A DNA stretch of 64,000 bases from CAZPXZ01 sp965219495 (GTDB lineage: Bacteria; Pseudomonadota; Alphaproteobacteria; Rhodobacterales; CAZPXZ01): the NCBI GenBank assembly GCA_965219495.1, contig OZ244777.1:4216001-4280000 (forward strand), read 5' to 3'. The notes beneath the pieces were generated by a model. It saw only the letters and a list, made by a program, of their open reading frames with translations, did not search any database and had not been told where the DNA came from. Position 1 is the first letter of the stretch. Each line of letters opens with the position of its first letter. Of the stretch, positions 28,623 to 37,722 are shown piece after piece. Made by a program: the position numbers and the translations under genes.

Positions 28623-29500
28623 GTGCAGCGAGACTAGCTGCTGTACTAGTGGGTGAAAGTCCCACCGGCGCAATTCTCAGTTTGGCGCCGTAGTCATATC
28701 CGGCAGGCGCACGGGGTGACCCGGTGACCTGGAAGCCCGGAAGTAAAAGTCCTGGGAGACGGAGTGGAGATGGTTCCGCTTGAGTCTGATCAGCCCGGGG
28801 GGCGAGCAAAGAGTAGGGCCGTAACGAGAGTGAACGGATCAAGCGTCGAAAAGGACTTCCTGCATGAAGTTGATTTGCGGGGTAATTGGAGTTGCCAAGG
28901 GTCTCCTTTCTACCTGATGGCCAGTGTCGGTGCGGAAGAACTGAGGAGCACGCACCGGGGCTCCCGGCGTACTGAAGGCGGCAATACTCGAAAGTACAGC
29001 AGCGAAAGTCCGGAAGGTCTGGGGATCAGACAGGATGATCCTTGAATGTCAAAGACCGCGTCAATAACCGGCTGTGCCGGGAAATGAAACGGAGATCTTC
29101 AGACTGGCGGATGAGGCCGATAAGCGTTGATGGCCGGGACAACACAACCCGGCTGGAGTGAGGGCCTCAGGGCACAGGCGGCTGTACGGCATCCAAGGCC
29201 CGCACACAGTGGCGGACTAGCCTAACGGTGGTCGATGCAGCCTGAGGACGGAGTGAACGCGGGTTCTGCTCGGGGGAATGGCTGGGTCGGCCTTAACCTC
29301 GGCGGTCACGCGGAAGGCTCCGCTCCAAACTGCTAGGTGCCTGTTGCTTGAAGCCGTACCGGGGAAAACCCGAAGTCCGGTTTTTAGGGAGGGCGGCTGG
29401 AAACGTGGCCTATGGTGGAACTGCGCACCCACCTGCAACCGAAAGGGCAGGACCGGATAAGCCTCCACCTAAGGGTGCGCGCGCCAGTGCCCTACCCGAC
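28623..29500 (+). ncRNA. Group II intron, ORF-less, tandem copy 1
   Basis: Begins GTGCAGCGAGAC with an early GGGTGAAAGTCCC stem, as group II ribozymes do, and ends CCTACCCGAC. A domain-V-like hairpin (AAGCCGTACCGGGGAAAACC, then CCGGTTTT) is at about 29351-29383, followed by a domain-VI-like stem. At 878 bp it is the size of a ribozyme without a reverse transcriptase. The 5' exon is the IS4 gene, ending CTGGAAAGG. It would need a maturase in trans. Confidence 0.75.
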
Positions 29501-30378
29501 GTGCAGCGAGACTAGCTGCTGTACTAGTGGGTGCAAGTCCCACCGGCGCAATTCTCAGTTTGGCGCCGTAGTCATATCCGGCAGGCGCACGGGGTGACCC
29601 GGTGACCTGGAAGCCCGGGAGTAAAAGTCCTGGGAGACGGAGTGGAGATGGTTCCGCTTGAGTCTGATCAGCCCGGGGGGCGAGCAAAGAGTAGGGCCGT
29701 AACGAGAGTGAACGGATCAAGCGTCGAAAAGGACTTCCTGCATGAAGTTGATTTGCGGGGTAATTGGAGTTGCCAAGGGTCTCCTTTCTACCTGATGGCC
29801 AGTGTCGGTGCGGAAGAACTGAGGAGCACGCACCGGGGCTCCCGGCGTATTGAAGGCGGCAATACTCGAAAGTACAGCAGCGAAAGTCCGGAAGGTCTGG
29901 GGATCGGACAGGATGATCCTTGAATGTCAAAGACCGCGTCAATAACCGGCTGTGCCGGGAAATGAAACGGAGATCTTCAGACTGGCGGATGAGGCCGATA
30001 AGCGTTGATGGCCGGGACAACACAACCCGGCTGGAGTGAGGGCCTCAGGGCACAGGCGGCTGTACGGCATCCAAGGCCCGCACACAGTGGCGGACTAGCC
30101 TAACGGTGGTCGATGCAGCCTGAGGACGGAGTGAACGCGGGTTCTGCTCGGGGGAATGGCTGGGTCGGCCTTAACCTCGGCGGTCACGCGGAAGGCTCCG
30201 CTCCAAACTGCCAGGTGCCTGTTGCTTGAAGCCGTACCGGGGAAAACCCGAAGTCCGGTTTTTAGGGAGGGCGGCTGGAAACGTGGCCTATGGTGGAACT
30301 GCGCACCCACCTGCAACCGAAAGGGCAGGACCGGATAAGCCTCCACCTAAGGGTGCGCGCGCCAGTGCCCTACCCGAC
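29501..30378 (+). ncRNA. Group II intron, ORF-less, tandem copy 2
   Basis: A second 878-bp unit follows with no spacer. It has the same first and last bases as copy 1 and differs at only about five positions seen by eye (for example GGGTGCAAGTCCC against GGGTGAAAGTCCC, and CCCGGGAG against CCCGGAAG). The domain-V hairpin is at about 30229-30261. Confidence 0.75.
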
Positions 30379-31181
30379 AGGATGAAATGAACTGAAACCT
30401 TTCGTCGCGACCCAGCAGGTTCGAATCCTGCCCGGCAAAGGCGCAGCCCGCCAGCCGGAACCGAGTGTTGCATGGCGTGCCGGCAACGGACGTCGTGAAG
30501 CGTACACAGGGGGTGATGAAGCGGCGCTATTGAGCCTCGAAATTCACAATGATGACGCCTTCAGCTTTGACGGACTGGGGGCAGCACCGGAAACGCCGCT
30601 ACGGGTGAGGCGTTACGGGTCGTCCGGGGTCGGAGAACGGCGCAGAGTCACGGGAAGGGGGTTGCCGGGGAACCTGGGAGGACCTGTCATTGCCCGTAGG
30701 GAGAGCTGCCGGATACAGGGAGAGCCGGCTGAACAAAGGCCCTGGCCCGAGATCTTGCCTGCGGGGTGTCGGGAGCGCGTCGGCGGACACGAACGAAGCA
30801 GGCACCTGCGGAGCCGGCTGGCGAACCAATAAGCCGAAGGCCATGCGTGGCAGGTAGTCGTAGCACCTTCATAGTACTGCTGACGGCGGGGAACCGGGTC
30901 CACCGGGACCCGTCCGAGGAAAGGGAGGTGCCTCCTGTTCAGACCCGCTGACGGGAAACACCGACGGAGACCCGATCTCCGGCCGTGTGTCAACATAACG
31001 GCAGCGGATAGCCGTTCAGGTGCGGCGGCGCCCTTGGGTGCTCTGCGCCTGCGGAGCTTGAGCAGCGCCTCGGCGCTGCCCCTGCGCGAACCTGGCAGGA
31101 GAGGAACCGAGTGCGTTAGTTGCGCACGCTCGGGTCTGTGAGGGGCGGGGCTCGGTAACGACCCCGCCTACTCGGCCCCGG
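30379..31181 (+). ncRNA. Third group II intron, ORF-less, different type
   Basis: The sequence has a domain-I-like stem GCAGGTTCGAATCCTGC at 30415-30431 and a TCATAGTACTGCTGACGGCG stretch at 30870-30889 typical of group II domain III/IV borders. It has a clear domain V at about 31103-31136 (ACCGAGTGCGTTAGTTGCGC then ACGCTCGGGT) and a domain-VI-like stem to about 31172. No reverse transcriptase is present. The 5' boundary is uncertain; the first bases after copy 2 may be exon. Confidence 0.6.
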
Positions 31182-31390
31182 ATCGTCGAGGGAATCACCG
31201 CCTGCCGGCAGCGCCTGCGACCGAACCGGTCGTATCCCCGGCGCTCCCGGAAGCCGGTCGGCAAATGGAGCCGGCGAAAGGTTCCGAAGGCCCGCGCAAC
31301 CGCATAGCCCGCAAGAAAACGCAGCAATCCGCCCCCGCCGAACTGCGATTCCTTAAGTGAATGGATGAATCCGCTAGGTGAATGTCATTG

Positions 31391-32294
31391 GTCGGCGACT
31401 GGGTTGCGCTACAACGCGCGGGGCCCGGAGGGACTTGTCGATGTGCCGCGTGCGGGACGGCGGGGCCGTCTGACGGCGGCACATCGCGCGGCGGTGGTAT
31501 CGTGGATCGACGACGGCCCGGACCTCGAGACCGACGGCGTAAGCCGCTGGCGCCTGGCGGACATCCGCGAAAAGGTGCTCGCGAATTTCCACATTCGTTT
31601 CCGCCTGGAATCGATCCGCCGACTGTTGCGCTTTCTCGGCTTTTCGCATGTTTCGCCGCGTCCCGTTCACCCTTCGGCGGCGGCCGCCAAGCTGGTGGCT
31701 TTTCGCCGTGATTTCCGTAGGTTGGCGCCGGACGCGGCGCCCGAGGAAACCGATCCGGAGGGCATCGAAATCTGGTTGCAGGATGAAGCGCGGGCCGGGC
31801 AGAAGGGCATGTTGTCGCGGGTCTGGACGCGCAAGGGAAGTCGCCCGCGCGTGGTCCGGGATCACCGGTACGGCTACGCCGTCCTGTTCGCCGCCGTCCG
31901 CCCGGCGAACCCGGTGGCGGTGGGCCATATTTGCGACCGCGCCAATGCCGATGAGATGAACCGCCATCTCGCCGACATCGCGGCCGCGGTCCCGCCCGGA
32001 CACCATGCCGTGCTCGTGCTCGACGGCGCCGGATGGCATCGCGCGAAGCGCCTGGAGGTCCCCGCCAACATCTCCTTGATGCGGCTGCCGCCCTACAGCC
32101 CGGAGCTCAATCCCACGGAAAACGTCTTCGCGTTCCTGAAAGGTGCCTTCCTCGCCAACCGGGTATTCGCAACCGTCCAAGAGGTGCGGGACGGCATCGC
32201 CAGCGCCTGGACGAGCTTCCGCTCGGACCCCGAGAGAATCGCATCCATCACGATGCGGAAATGGGCAATCTGCTCCGGCGAAACCCCCTCATGA
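31391..32294 (+). pseudogene. IS630 transposase, C-terminal part (outer element)
   Basis: A long open frame contains RYNARGPEGLVDVPRAG, IEIWLQDEARAGQKGMLSR with the first catalytic residue region, HHAVLVLDGAGWHRAKRLEV and MRLPPYSPELNPTENVFAFL with the final acidic residue, all IS630 hallmarks. The N-terminal domain is 4.5 kb upstream at 26749. A one-base frame difference near 31396 adds to the break. Confidence 0.75.
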
Positions 32295-32330
32295 GCCGCT
32301 CGCACAGGTCAAGACTTCGTAGAAATGGTA

Positions 32331-32633
32331 TTAGTTCCTGGCGCCCAGAAAGGCGGCCAGTGCCGCAATCTCGGCCTCGCTGTATCCTTTGGCGATCCGC
32401 GTCATGATCGTGGCCTCAATGGTTCCATCACGAAAGCCCATCAGCAAGTCGAGGATGGCCTCGCCATCGAGTTCTGCTATCGAAGGGATTTCACCGGTGC
32501 TCATGCCGCCCGACCCGTGGCAGGTAAAGCAGGACGCTGCCAAGACACTTCCGGTGTTGTCCTGTGCGTAGCCCGAGTTCGCTGCGGAAAGCAGAACGAA
32601 CGCCAACCCCAGTCTCTTGAAGCAGTGTGCCAT
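32331..32633 (-). CDS. fccA: Sulfide dehydrogenase cytochrome c subunit (monohaem)
   Basis: A 100-residue c-type cytochrome with a signal peptide (MAHCFKRLGLAFVLLSAANS) and one haem motif, CFTCH, near residue 35. An axial methionine is likely in TIMTRIAKGYSEAEI. It resembles SoxE/FccA, the electron acceptor of FccB. Orientation and function place it first in the fccA-fccB-soxX-soxA operon. The stop at 32331 lies just outside the right repeat of the IS630 block, so the gene is intact but separated from fccB. Confidence 0.8.
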   Translation of the reverse strand: MAHCFKRLGLAFVLLSAANSGYAQDNTGSVLAASCFTCHGSGGMSTGEIPSIAELDGEAILDLLMGFRDGTIEATIMTRIAKGYSEAEIAALAAFLGARN

Positions 32634-32831
32634 AGTATCCGCCTTTCGCTCGGCGGCACTAGAGTTTCAATCGCCGCCGGTTGGCTTCGGTTGCCTTAAC
32701 TCTAGGCACAACAAGATACGCACTCTGTGCACCTGATCAGAGCCGCCCCGACTGCCCTCAAAACAATCATACACATGACTGAAACAAAAAACATATCCGG
32801 TGTAGTCAGAGACAAGGAAAATTTCGCAAGT
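32634..32831 (-). promoter_or_regulatory. Upstream region of the fcc-sox operon
   Basis: This is the only intergenic space upstream of fccA. It is AT-richer than its surroundings. No operator could be assigned with confidence; the operon promoter should be here by position. Confidence 0.35.
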
Positions 32832-33606
32832 TTACCAGGGCCATCGCTTTTGAACATTCATACGGCACGGATCAAATCGAACATGAATTCGTCCTGCCAG
32901 GCCGGCCCGTTTGAGATTTGCTCGCATCGAGCCCTTCGACGGTTCGGCCCCGGCGAGATTGAGTGCCACCCGTCGAAGGACGGCGAGGTTTTCGGGACCA
33001 TTCTTCGTCCGGTTCCGTGCGTTGTCTTCATGCACGTTGACGTCAGGGACCCAGTGCAGTGCGTTCTCGATGGTCCAGTGGGCACGTGCGACGGCATGGA
33101 ATCGTTCGGGCTCGAAGCGAGCGCTGAGCACGTCGTACCTTGCGCAGGTGGCCGTGCACCCGTCGCTCTCGCGGGTTGCAGTAATTTTTGATGGCCGCAA
33201 GGCCGGGTCAGTCGTGACGATCGCTGGGCCAGCCGATATCCGTGGAGACCGTCGCACAGCGCGTCTCGATGCGGCCGTGATCACTATCAACACTCTGGAA
33301 AGACGGCAGATTTCCACAGATCTCCGGATACAGTGTGATATCCTCGTGGAGGCTGCCCTGGTTCTTCTCCAGATCAAGCACGTAGTCGCCGCCCTTGTCA
33401 CAGACCGTCCGCGCCGTCTGCCGTTGCGTGTGCATGCCGTCGGCAGTAACGACACGCGCCTTCAGGCCGAGCATCTCCAGAAGCACCGGCATGGCGGCGA
33501 TCTCGTTCGCATCAACCGCCACCTGGCCCAGCATCAACCGGGATTGCGCTGCAAAGGCCTTCACCAGCTGCAGCGGCGATGGTGTCACGTGGGAAATGTA
33601 CGACAA
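32832..33606 (-). pseudogene. ISAs1-family transposase fragment, frameshifted
   Basis: The frame from 33606 holds VKAFAAQSRLMLGQVAVDAN, LGLKARVVTADGMHTQR and KGGDYVLDLEKNQGSLHED, ending HGRIETRCATVSTDIGW. After a frameshift near 33220 the other frame continues ARAHWTIENALHWVPDVNVH, the ISAs1 motif with the catalytic glutamate, to 32832. The N-terminal domain is missing at the join with the intron at about 33575-33606. Confidence 0.7.
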
Positions 33607-33808
33607 TGGATCTGGACGAACGATTTCTCGACCTGCACCGGCGCCTGCAGAGAGGAGGAGCGTACCTGGCGCCCCCGGTTCGGCGGGTCGAGATACCCAA
33701 ACCGGATGGCGGGACGCGACCGCTCGGAATCGCCGCGCTGGAGGATAAATTCGTCCAGAAGACGGTTGTGGATGTGATCCTGCTCACGATCTACGAGACC
33801 GGAGGTTC

Positions 33809-35801
33809 GTGCGCCGTGGAAAGGCGCTTTCTTCTAGCGGGTGCGAATCCCGCGCAATAGCTGTCGCTCCGGTTGGTAGCAGCCAGGGCGGGTCATGGAG
33901 GTAACGACATGGACTGAAGCACCCTGGTGACAAAGGACCGCATAAGGCGGTCCAGCAACCATGCGGGCCGGAACGCAAGTGAACGTCATGCAGGCCTCGA
34001 AACCTCTAATGCGGAAGCTGACCCTGCGGAACTTGGGGGAAAGCCGATGGCAGACCGGGAAGTGAGCGACATATGCACCGATCTGTTTCCGCCGGGGTAA
34101 GGACGCTGGCACGCATGGAAGGGGAAGAAAGCAGCAACACGGGAAGCCCTGTCGGTGGCGTGGCACGCGTCAACCGGAAACCCGTGAGGGCCAGTCTGGG
34201 CCGGCAGGGTGGCGGATGGGCTCGTACTACCTTGGAGGCCGGGTAATGCCGGCGGAGGGAAGGGGCCCTGGTTCGAGAGCGGTATGGAAAGGAAGCAAGG
34301 CATGACCACTGGCAAGAGCCTAACAGGGTCAACAGGAGTTCGGAAACTCCAGACCATGCTACATGTGAAAGCGAAGGAAGAACCCAAGCGACGGTTCCAC
34401 GCACTGATCGACAAGGTGTGGCGAGCAGACTTTCTGGCTGAGGCCTGGTTCAGGGTACGCCGTAACGGCGGCTCCGCCGGGGTTGACGGGGAGAGCTTCC
34501 AGGACATTGAGTTGAACGGCTTGGAGCGGTGGCTTGGGGAACTATCGCAGGACCTGAGGGACGGGACCTATACACCGGCACCGGTGCGACAGGTGCTGAT
34601 CCCGAAGAAACAGCCCGGCCAGTTCCGGCCCTTGGGCATTCCCTGCATACGGGACCGGGTAGCGCAGACATCGGCCATGCTCGTGCTGGAGCCGATCATC
34701 GCAGCTGACCTGCAACCGGAGCAGTATGCCTACCGGCCGGGGCGGAGCGCGAACGACGCGGTGAGACGCGTCCACCGCCTCCTGAACAGGGGGCATAACG
34801 AGGTGGTCGACTGCGACCTGTCCAACTACTTCGGGGAGATTCCCCATGCCGAACTGATGACGAGCATCGCACGTCGCGTGAGCGATGGACGGATGCTCGG
34901 CCTCATCAAGGCGTGGCTGGAAATGTCTGTCGAGGAGGATGACGGCAAGGGCGGCAAACGCCGTACGAACCGGGCGCGCAGGGAACGGAAAGGGACTCCC
35001 CAGGGATCCCCGATCTCGCCCCTGCTCAGCAACCTCTACATGCGACGCTTCATACTGGGCTGGGAAGTGCTGGGCTATGCCCGGCGCTTTCGTTCGGAGA
35101 TCGTGAATTACGCGGATGACCTCTGTGTTCTCGGCAAGGCCCCGGCGGCAGAGATGCTGGTGGCGGCCAAGCGACTCATGGCGGGTCTGAAGCTGCCGGT
35201 CAACGAACGGAAAACCCGGTGCTTGCGGTGCCCGGACGAAGCTCTTGAGTTTCTTGGATACCGCATCGGACGCAACTACCGCCCGCACGGCAAAGGGACC
35301 TACACCGGCACCCGTCCGAGCAAGGCGAGCGTCCAAAGCATCTGCCGCCGGATAAGTGCGATGACGACGCCGAGGTACGAGAAGCTATCCGTGGAGGACA
35401 CGGTGCACCGCCTGAACCGGGCCATGTCCGGTTGGGCGAACTACTTCCACCTCGGACAAGTCGGACCGGCCTACCAGTCGGTCGATCGACACGCCACCGC
35501 GCGGCTGCGACAGTGGCTCTGCCGAAAGCACAAGGTGAGGTCCGGGAAGTACGTGCGCTTCCCGGACACGAAGCTATGGGAAAGATATGGCCTCACCATC
35601 CTTGCGCAGACGGTCAGGCGCCTTCCGTGGGCGAAGGCATGATCTCGTCCGAAAGCTGAGTGCGGGAAAACCGCACGCTCAGTTTGATGAGCGGGGGTGA
35701 GGAAACGCGGATACGGTAAAGATTGAGGCACCGACAACGTGCGAAAGCCGTCGGCAAACTGCTACTCCCTATACCTAAGCCCGGACGCGCCTCCCCCCGA
35801 C
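33809..35801 (+). mobile_element. Complete group II intron with RT, inserted in another intron's RT gene
   Basis: Begins GTGCGCCGTGGAAAGGCGC with the domain-I stem AGCGGGTGCGAATCCCGC. It encodes an RT/maturase (34302-35642) in the domain-IV position and has domain V at about 35653-35690 (AAAGCTGAGTGCGGGAAAAC, CGCACGCTCAGTTT, with AGC triad and GAAA loop). It ends CCCCCCGAC at 35801, chosen because that end restores the host RT reading frame and matches the CGAC ends of the neighbouring introns. All parts needed for splicing appear present. Confidence 0.75.
34302..35642 (+). CDS. Group II intron reverse transcriptase/maturase
   Basis: A 446-residue protein starting at ATG 34302, preceded by AAGGAAGC; an upstream ATG at 34284 is the alternative. 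RT blocks in order are NGGSAGVDGESFQDIELNG, VLIPKKQPGQFRPLGIPCIR, YAYRPGRSANDAVRRVHRLL, VVDCDLSNYFGEIPHAELM, KGTPQGSPISPLLSNLYMR and the catalytic IVNYADDLCVLG. The maturase (X) domain follows (RLNRAMSGWANYFHLGQVG). No HNH endonuclease domain is visible at the C-terminus. It would promote splicing of its own intron and perhaps act on the ORF-less introns nearby. It appears intact. Confidence 0.85.
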   Translation: MTTGKSLTGSTGVRKLQTMLHVKAKEEPKRRFHALIDKVWRADFLAEAWFRVRRNGGSAGVDGESFQDIELNGLERWLGELSQDLRDGTYTPAPVRQVLIPKKQPGQFRPLGIPCIRDRVAQTSAMLVLEPIIAADLQPEQYAYRPGRSANDAVRRVHRLLNRGHNEVVDCDLSNYFGEIPHAELMTSIARRVSDGRMLGLIKAWLEMSVEEDDGKGGKRRTNRARRERKGTPQGSPISPLLSNLYMRRFILGWEVLGYARRFRSEIVNYADDLCVLGKAPAAEMLVAAKRLMAGLKLPVNERKTRCLRCPDEALEFLGYRIGRNYRPHGKGTYTGTRPSKASVQSICRRISAMTTPRYEKLSVEDTVHRLNRAMSGWANYFHLGQVGPAYQSVDRHATARLRQWLCRKHKVRSGKYVRFPDTKLWERYGLTILAQTVRRLPWAKA

Positions 35802-36933
35802 TCTACTGGGGTTCAGCTATGGGTTCCGGCCGGAGCGGGGGGCGCACGATGCGTTCGACGTCCTGGCCTTCGGGATAAATGGACGTAAAGTCAACTGGAT
35901 ACTCGACGTGCACGTGAAAGCATATTTCGACACGATCCCGCGGGATAGGCTGATAAGGATGCTCGAACACCGCATCGGCGACAGGCGGGTCATCCGCCTG
36001 ATCCGGAAATGGCTTCGCGCTGGCGTCATGGAAGATGGAAACTGGTCGGACACGGGAACAGGCGCGCCTCAGGGTTCTGTTGTTTCTCCCGTGTTGGCAA
36101 ACGTGTTTTTGCACTACGTCCTCGACCTCTGGCTCCACCAGAAACGGCGCCCAAATGTCCCAAGAGGTGACACGATCATTGTGCGCTATGCCGATGATTG
36201 GGGAATCGGGTTCCAACACAAGCGGGACGCGGAGCGGTGCCTTCGTGACCTTGGGGAGAGGCTGTCCGAGTTCGGTCTCAGCCTTCACCCGGACAAGACT
36301 CGCCTCGTGGAGTTCGGACGATATGCAGCAGCAGACCGGAAGCGATGCGGGGAAGGCAAACCGGAGACGTTCGGCTTCCTGGGTTTCACGCACTACTGCA
36401 CGAAAATCCGGAAAGGACGGTTCCGGCTTGGTCGCAAACCGATCGCCAAGCGGGTCAACAGGACCCTCAAGCGCATCGGAAATGTGCTTCGGAAGCGCTG
36501 GCATCACGGCATCCGGGAAGTGGGAGAGTGGCTCGGGCGGGTCTGCAATGGCTGGCTCAACTCCTACGCCGTCCCGGGGTCCGGCCAGTTCATCCGGAAG
36601 TTCGTCCACCGACTGAAGCGCCTGTGGATGCGGGCATTGCGGCGTCGGCCCCGACGTCACAACTTCAGTTGGAAGAGGATGCAACGCATGACAGAACTAC
36701 TCTGGCCGCGCGTTACCATTCGCCACCCATGGCCGAACCAGCGGTTCGCCGTCAAATTCCCGAGGTAGGAGCCGGATGGATTAACGTCCACGTCCGGAAC
36801 TGTGCGGGGGGGGCGTCGGGAAACCGACGGCCCTACCGCGACCCGTGCAGAGAAAAGCCTCGCCAAGCGCCCGCCCCTCTGTTACACTTCAAATTTCACA
36901 CGGGGCCTAATCTTGAACTACGCGAGGCATCAA

Positions 36934-37470
36934 ATGGTACGTGCGCTCTTTATTGCTCTGATAGTGGTCTTTCAAAGCGGTCATGCCGCTGCTGAAACGT
37001 TTGAGAGCGGCGTATCAGTGTTCAAGCGTGGCGATAACGGCGCAGCCTTGAAAATCTGGGAAGAGCTTGCGGAATCCGGCGACAGAGACGCCCAATTCAA
37101 TGTTGGTATCTTGCACGCACACGGGACTGGATTTGAGACCGATAGAGCCGCGGCGTTCCACTGGCTGAAACGCGCTGCCAAACAAGGGGACATCGTCGCG
37201 GCATACAATCTGGGCGTGCTTTTTGCGGACGATGCCACTGGCAGCCCCGACTACGAAAGCGCGGCCCGCTGGTATGAGGTCGCGACATCAGCAGGTCACT
37301 TCTCCGCGATGGAGGGTCTGGCCATTTTGCTGGCCAACGGACGCGGCGTCGAGCGGGACCTGTCACGCGCGGCGCGACTGACCTCCGAGGCCTCGGAAAC
37401 CGAATGTTTCATGGGCCAGATTGGCAACAACTTCCGCCCAAGAATGTCGCGGCTCGTATTCAGGAATTGA
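36934..37470 (+). CDS. Sel1-like repeat secreted protein
   Basis: A 178-residue protein starting at ATG 36934, with a signal peptide MVRALFIALIVVFQSGHAAA. Sel1 repeats include AAAFHWLKRAAKQGDIVAAY and ARWYEVATSAGHFSAMEGL. It resembles the SLR protein at 21442 in layout. It lies directly after the group II intron 3' end and 109 bp before tRNA-Trp; it is the last accessory gene before the core block. Function is unknown beyond the scaffold-type repeats. Confidence 0.75.
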   Translation: MVRALFIALIVVFQSGHAAAETFESGVSVFKRGDNGAALKIWEELAESGDRDAQFNVGILHAHGTGFETDRAAAFHWLKRAAKQGDIVAAYNLGVLFADDATGSPDYESAARWYEVATSAGHFSAMEGLAILLANGRGVERDLSRAARLTSEASETECFMGQIGNNFRPRMSRLVFRN

Positions 37471-37579
37471 ACACTATGTCGGATTCGAAGAAGCGCGGTA
37501 ACTGCCCAGGTGCTCCTTTTGGGCATGCGGACCCTTGCGAAAGAGCTATCCCGACCATAGTATTTGAGAGAGGCGTCTT

Positions 37580-37655
37580 AGGGGTGTAGCTCAGTCGGTA
37601 GAGCATCGGTCTCCAAAACCGAGGGTCGCGGGTTCGAGCCCTGCCACCCCTGCCA
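37580..37655 (+). tRNA. trpT: tRNA-Trp (CCA anticodon)
   Basis: A 76-nt cloverleaf: acceptor strands AGGGGTG and CACCCCT pair fully, the D arm is AGCTCAGTCGGTAGAGC, the anticodon loop TCTCCAAAA carries CCA, the T arm is CGCGGGTTCGAGCCCTG, and the 3' CCA is encoded. Its position just before secE is conserved in many alphaproteobacteria. Confidence 0.95.
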
Positions 37656-37722
37656 GCTTGAACCGAAATCGCGATGCGGCCACACTTGATTCTAGGTGGC
37701 CGGTCCGCCAGCTAGGAAAACC

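Larger units (their letters stand above)
27970..31307 (+). pseudogene. IS4 transposase C-terminal half, split by group II introns
   Basis: The first part (about 27970-28622) reads GDVVVYDRGYYSYELLHAHA, ALYHGRWGIEELFKISKGAL with the IS4 catalytic glutamate, and ends APGQVLER. The second part (31182-31307) reads IVEGITACRQRLRPNRSYPR and PVGKW, ending at TAG. Together they form a plausible continuous C-terminus once the 2.56 kb intron block is removed, though the exact junction is not certain. The N-terminal half appears deleted at the join with DUF4338. Confidence 0.6.
26932..31390 (+). mobile_element. IS4-family element with DUF4338 gene, itself interrupted by introns
   Basis: Terminal inverted repeats CAATGGCATTGAC (26932-26944) and, on the other strand, CAATGACATTCAC (31378-31390) match at 11 of 13 positions. 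Flanking GTCCGCTACT (26922-26931) and GTCGGCGACT (31391-31400) match at 8 of 10, as expected for a mutated 10-bp IS4 target duplication. It encodes a DUF4338 protein followed by an IS4 transposase. Confidence 0.65.
26630..32327. mobile_element. Nested mobile-element block between fccB and fccA (outer IS630)
   Basis: Outer inverted repeats share ATTT...GTCTTGAC: left at about 26632-26648, right at about 32304-32325 (complement). The IS630 transposase is in two parts, 26749-26930 and 31391-32294. Between them lies an IS4/DUF4338 element (26932-31390), which in turn contains three group II intron units (28623 to about 31181). The layers record at least four successive insertions in the gap between fccA and fccB. 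Confidence 0.75.
33579..36768 (+). pseudogene. Group II intron reverse transcriptase/maturase split by another intron
   Basis: Exon 1 (33579-33808) encodes RT domains 0-1: APPVRRVEIPKPDGGTRPLG, IAALEDKFVQKTVVDVIL. Exon 2 (35802-36768) continues LLGFSYGFRPERGAHDAF, VKAYFDTIPRDRLIRMLEHR, GAPQGSVVSPVLANVFLHYV and the catalytic IVRYADDWGIGF, then the maturase region to AVKFPR. Removing 33809-35801 (1993 nt, 1 modulo 3) joins GGS to LLGFSYGF in frame. The N-terminal RT region before TWEMYD is truncated, so even a spliced product would be incomplete. Confidence 0.7.
33575..36842 (+). mobile_element. Group II intron remnant (3' part) with interrupted RT gene
   Basis: The 5' ribozyme domains are lost at the ISAs1 junction. 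Present are the RT gene in two exons (33579-33808 and 35802-36768), a domain-V-like hairpin GAGCCGGATGGATTAACGTC plus CACGTCCGGAAC at about 36769-36800, and a domain-VI-like stem ending CCTACCGCGAC at about 36842. A second intron, 33809-35801, sits inside the RT gene. Confidence 0.7.

Noticed and set aside
28764..30346. Small open frames inside the tandem introns
   Set aside because: They repeat identically in both copies, have no ribosome-binding site and fall within structured ribozyme RNA.
30415..30431. tRNA-like T arm (GCAGGTTCGAATCCTGC)
   Set aside because: No acceptor, D or anticodon arms can be built around it; the equivalent stem occurs near the 5' end of the neighbouring group II intron (AGCGGGTGCGAATCCCGC at 33834-33851).
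34302..35642. Retron or defence-type reverse transcriptase
   Set aside because: Group II ribozyme ends, domain V and a maturase-type C-terminus surround it, so it is an intron-encoded protein.
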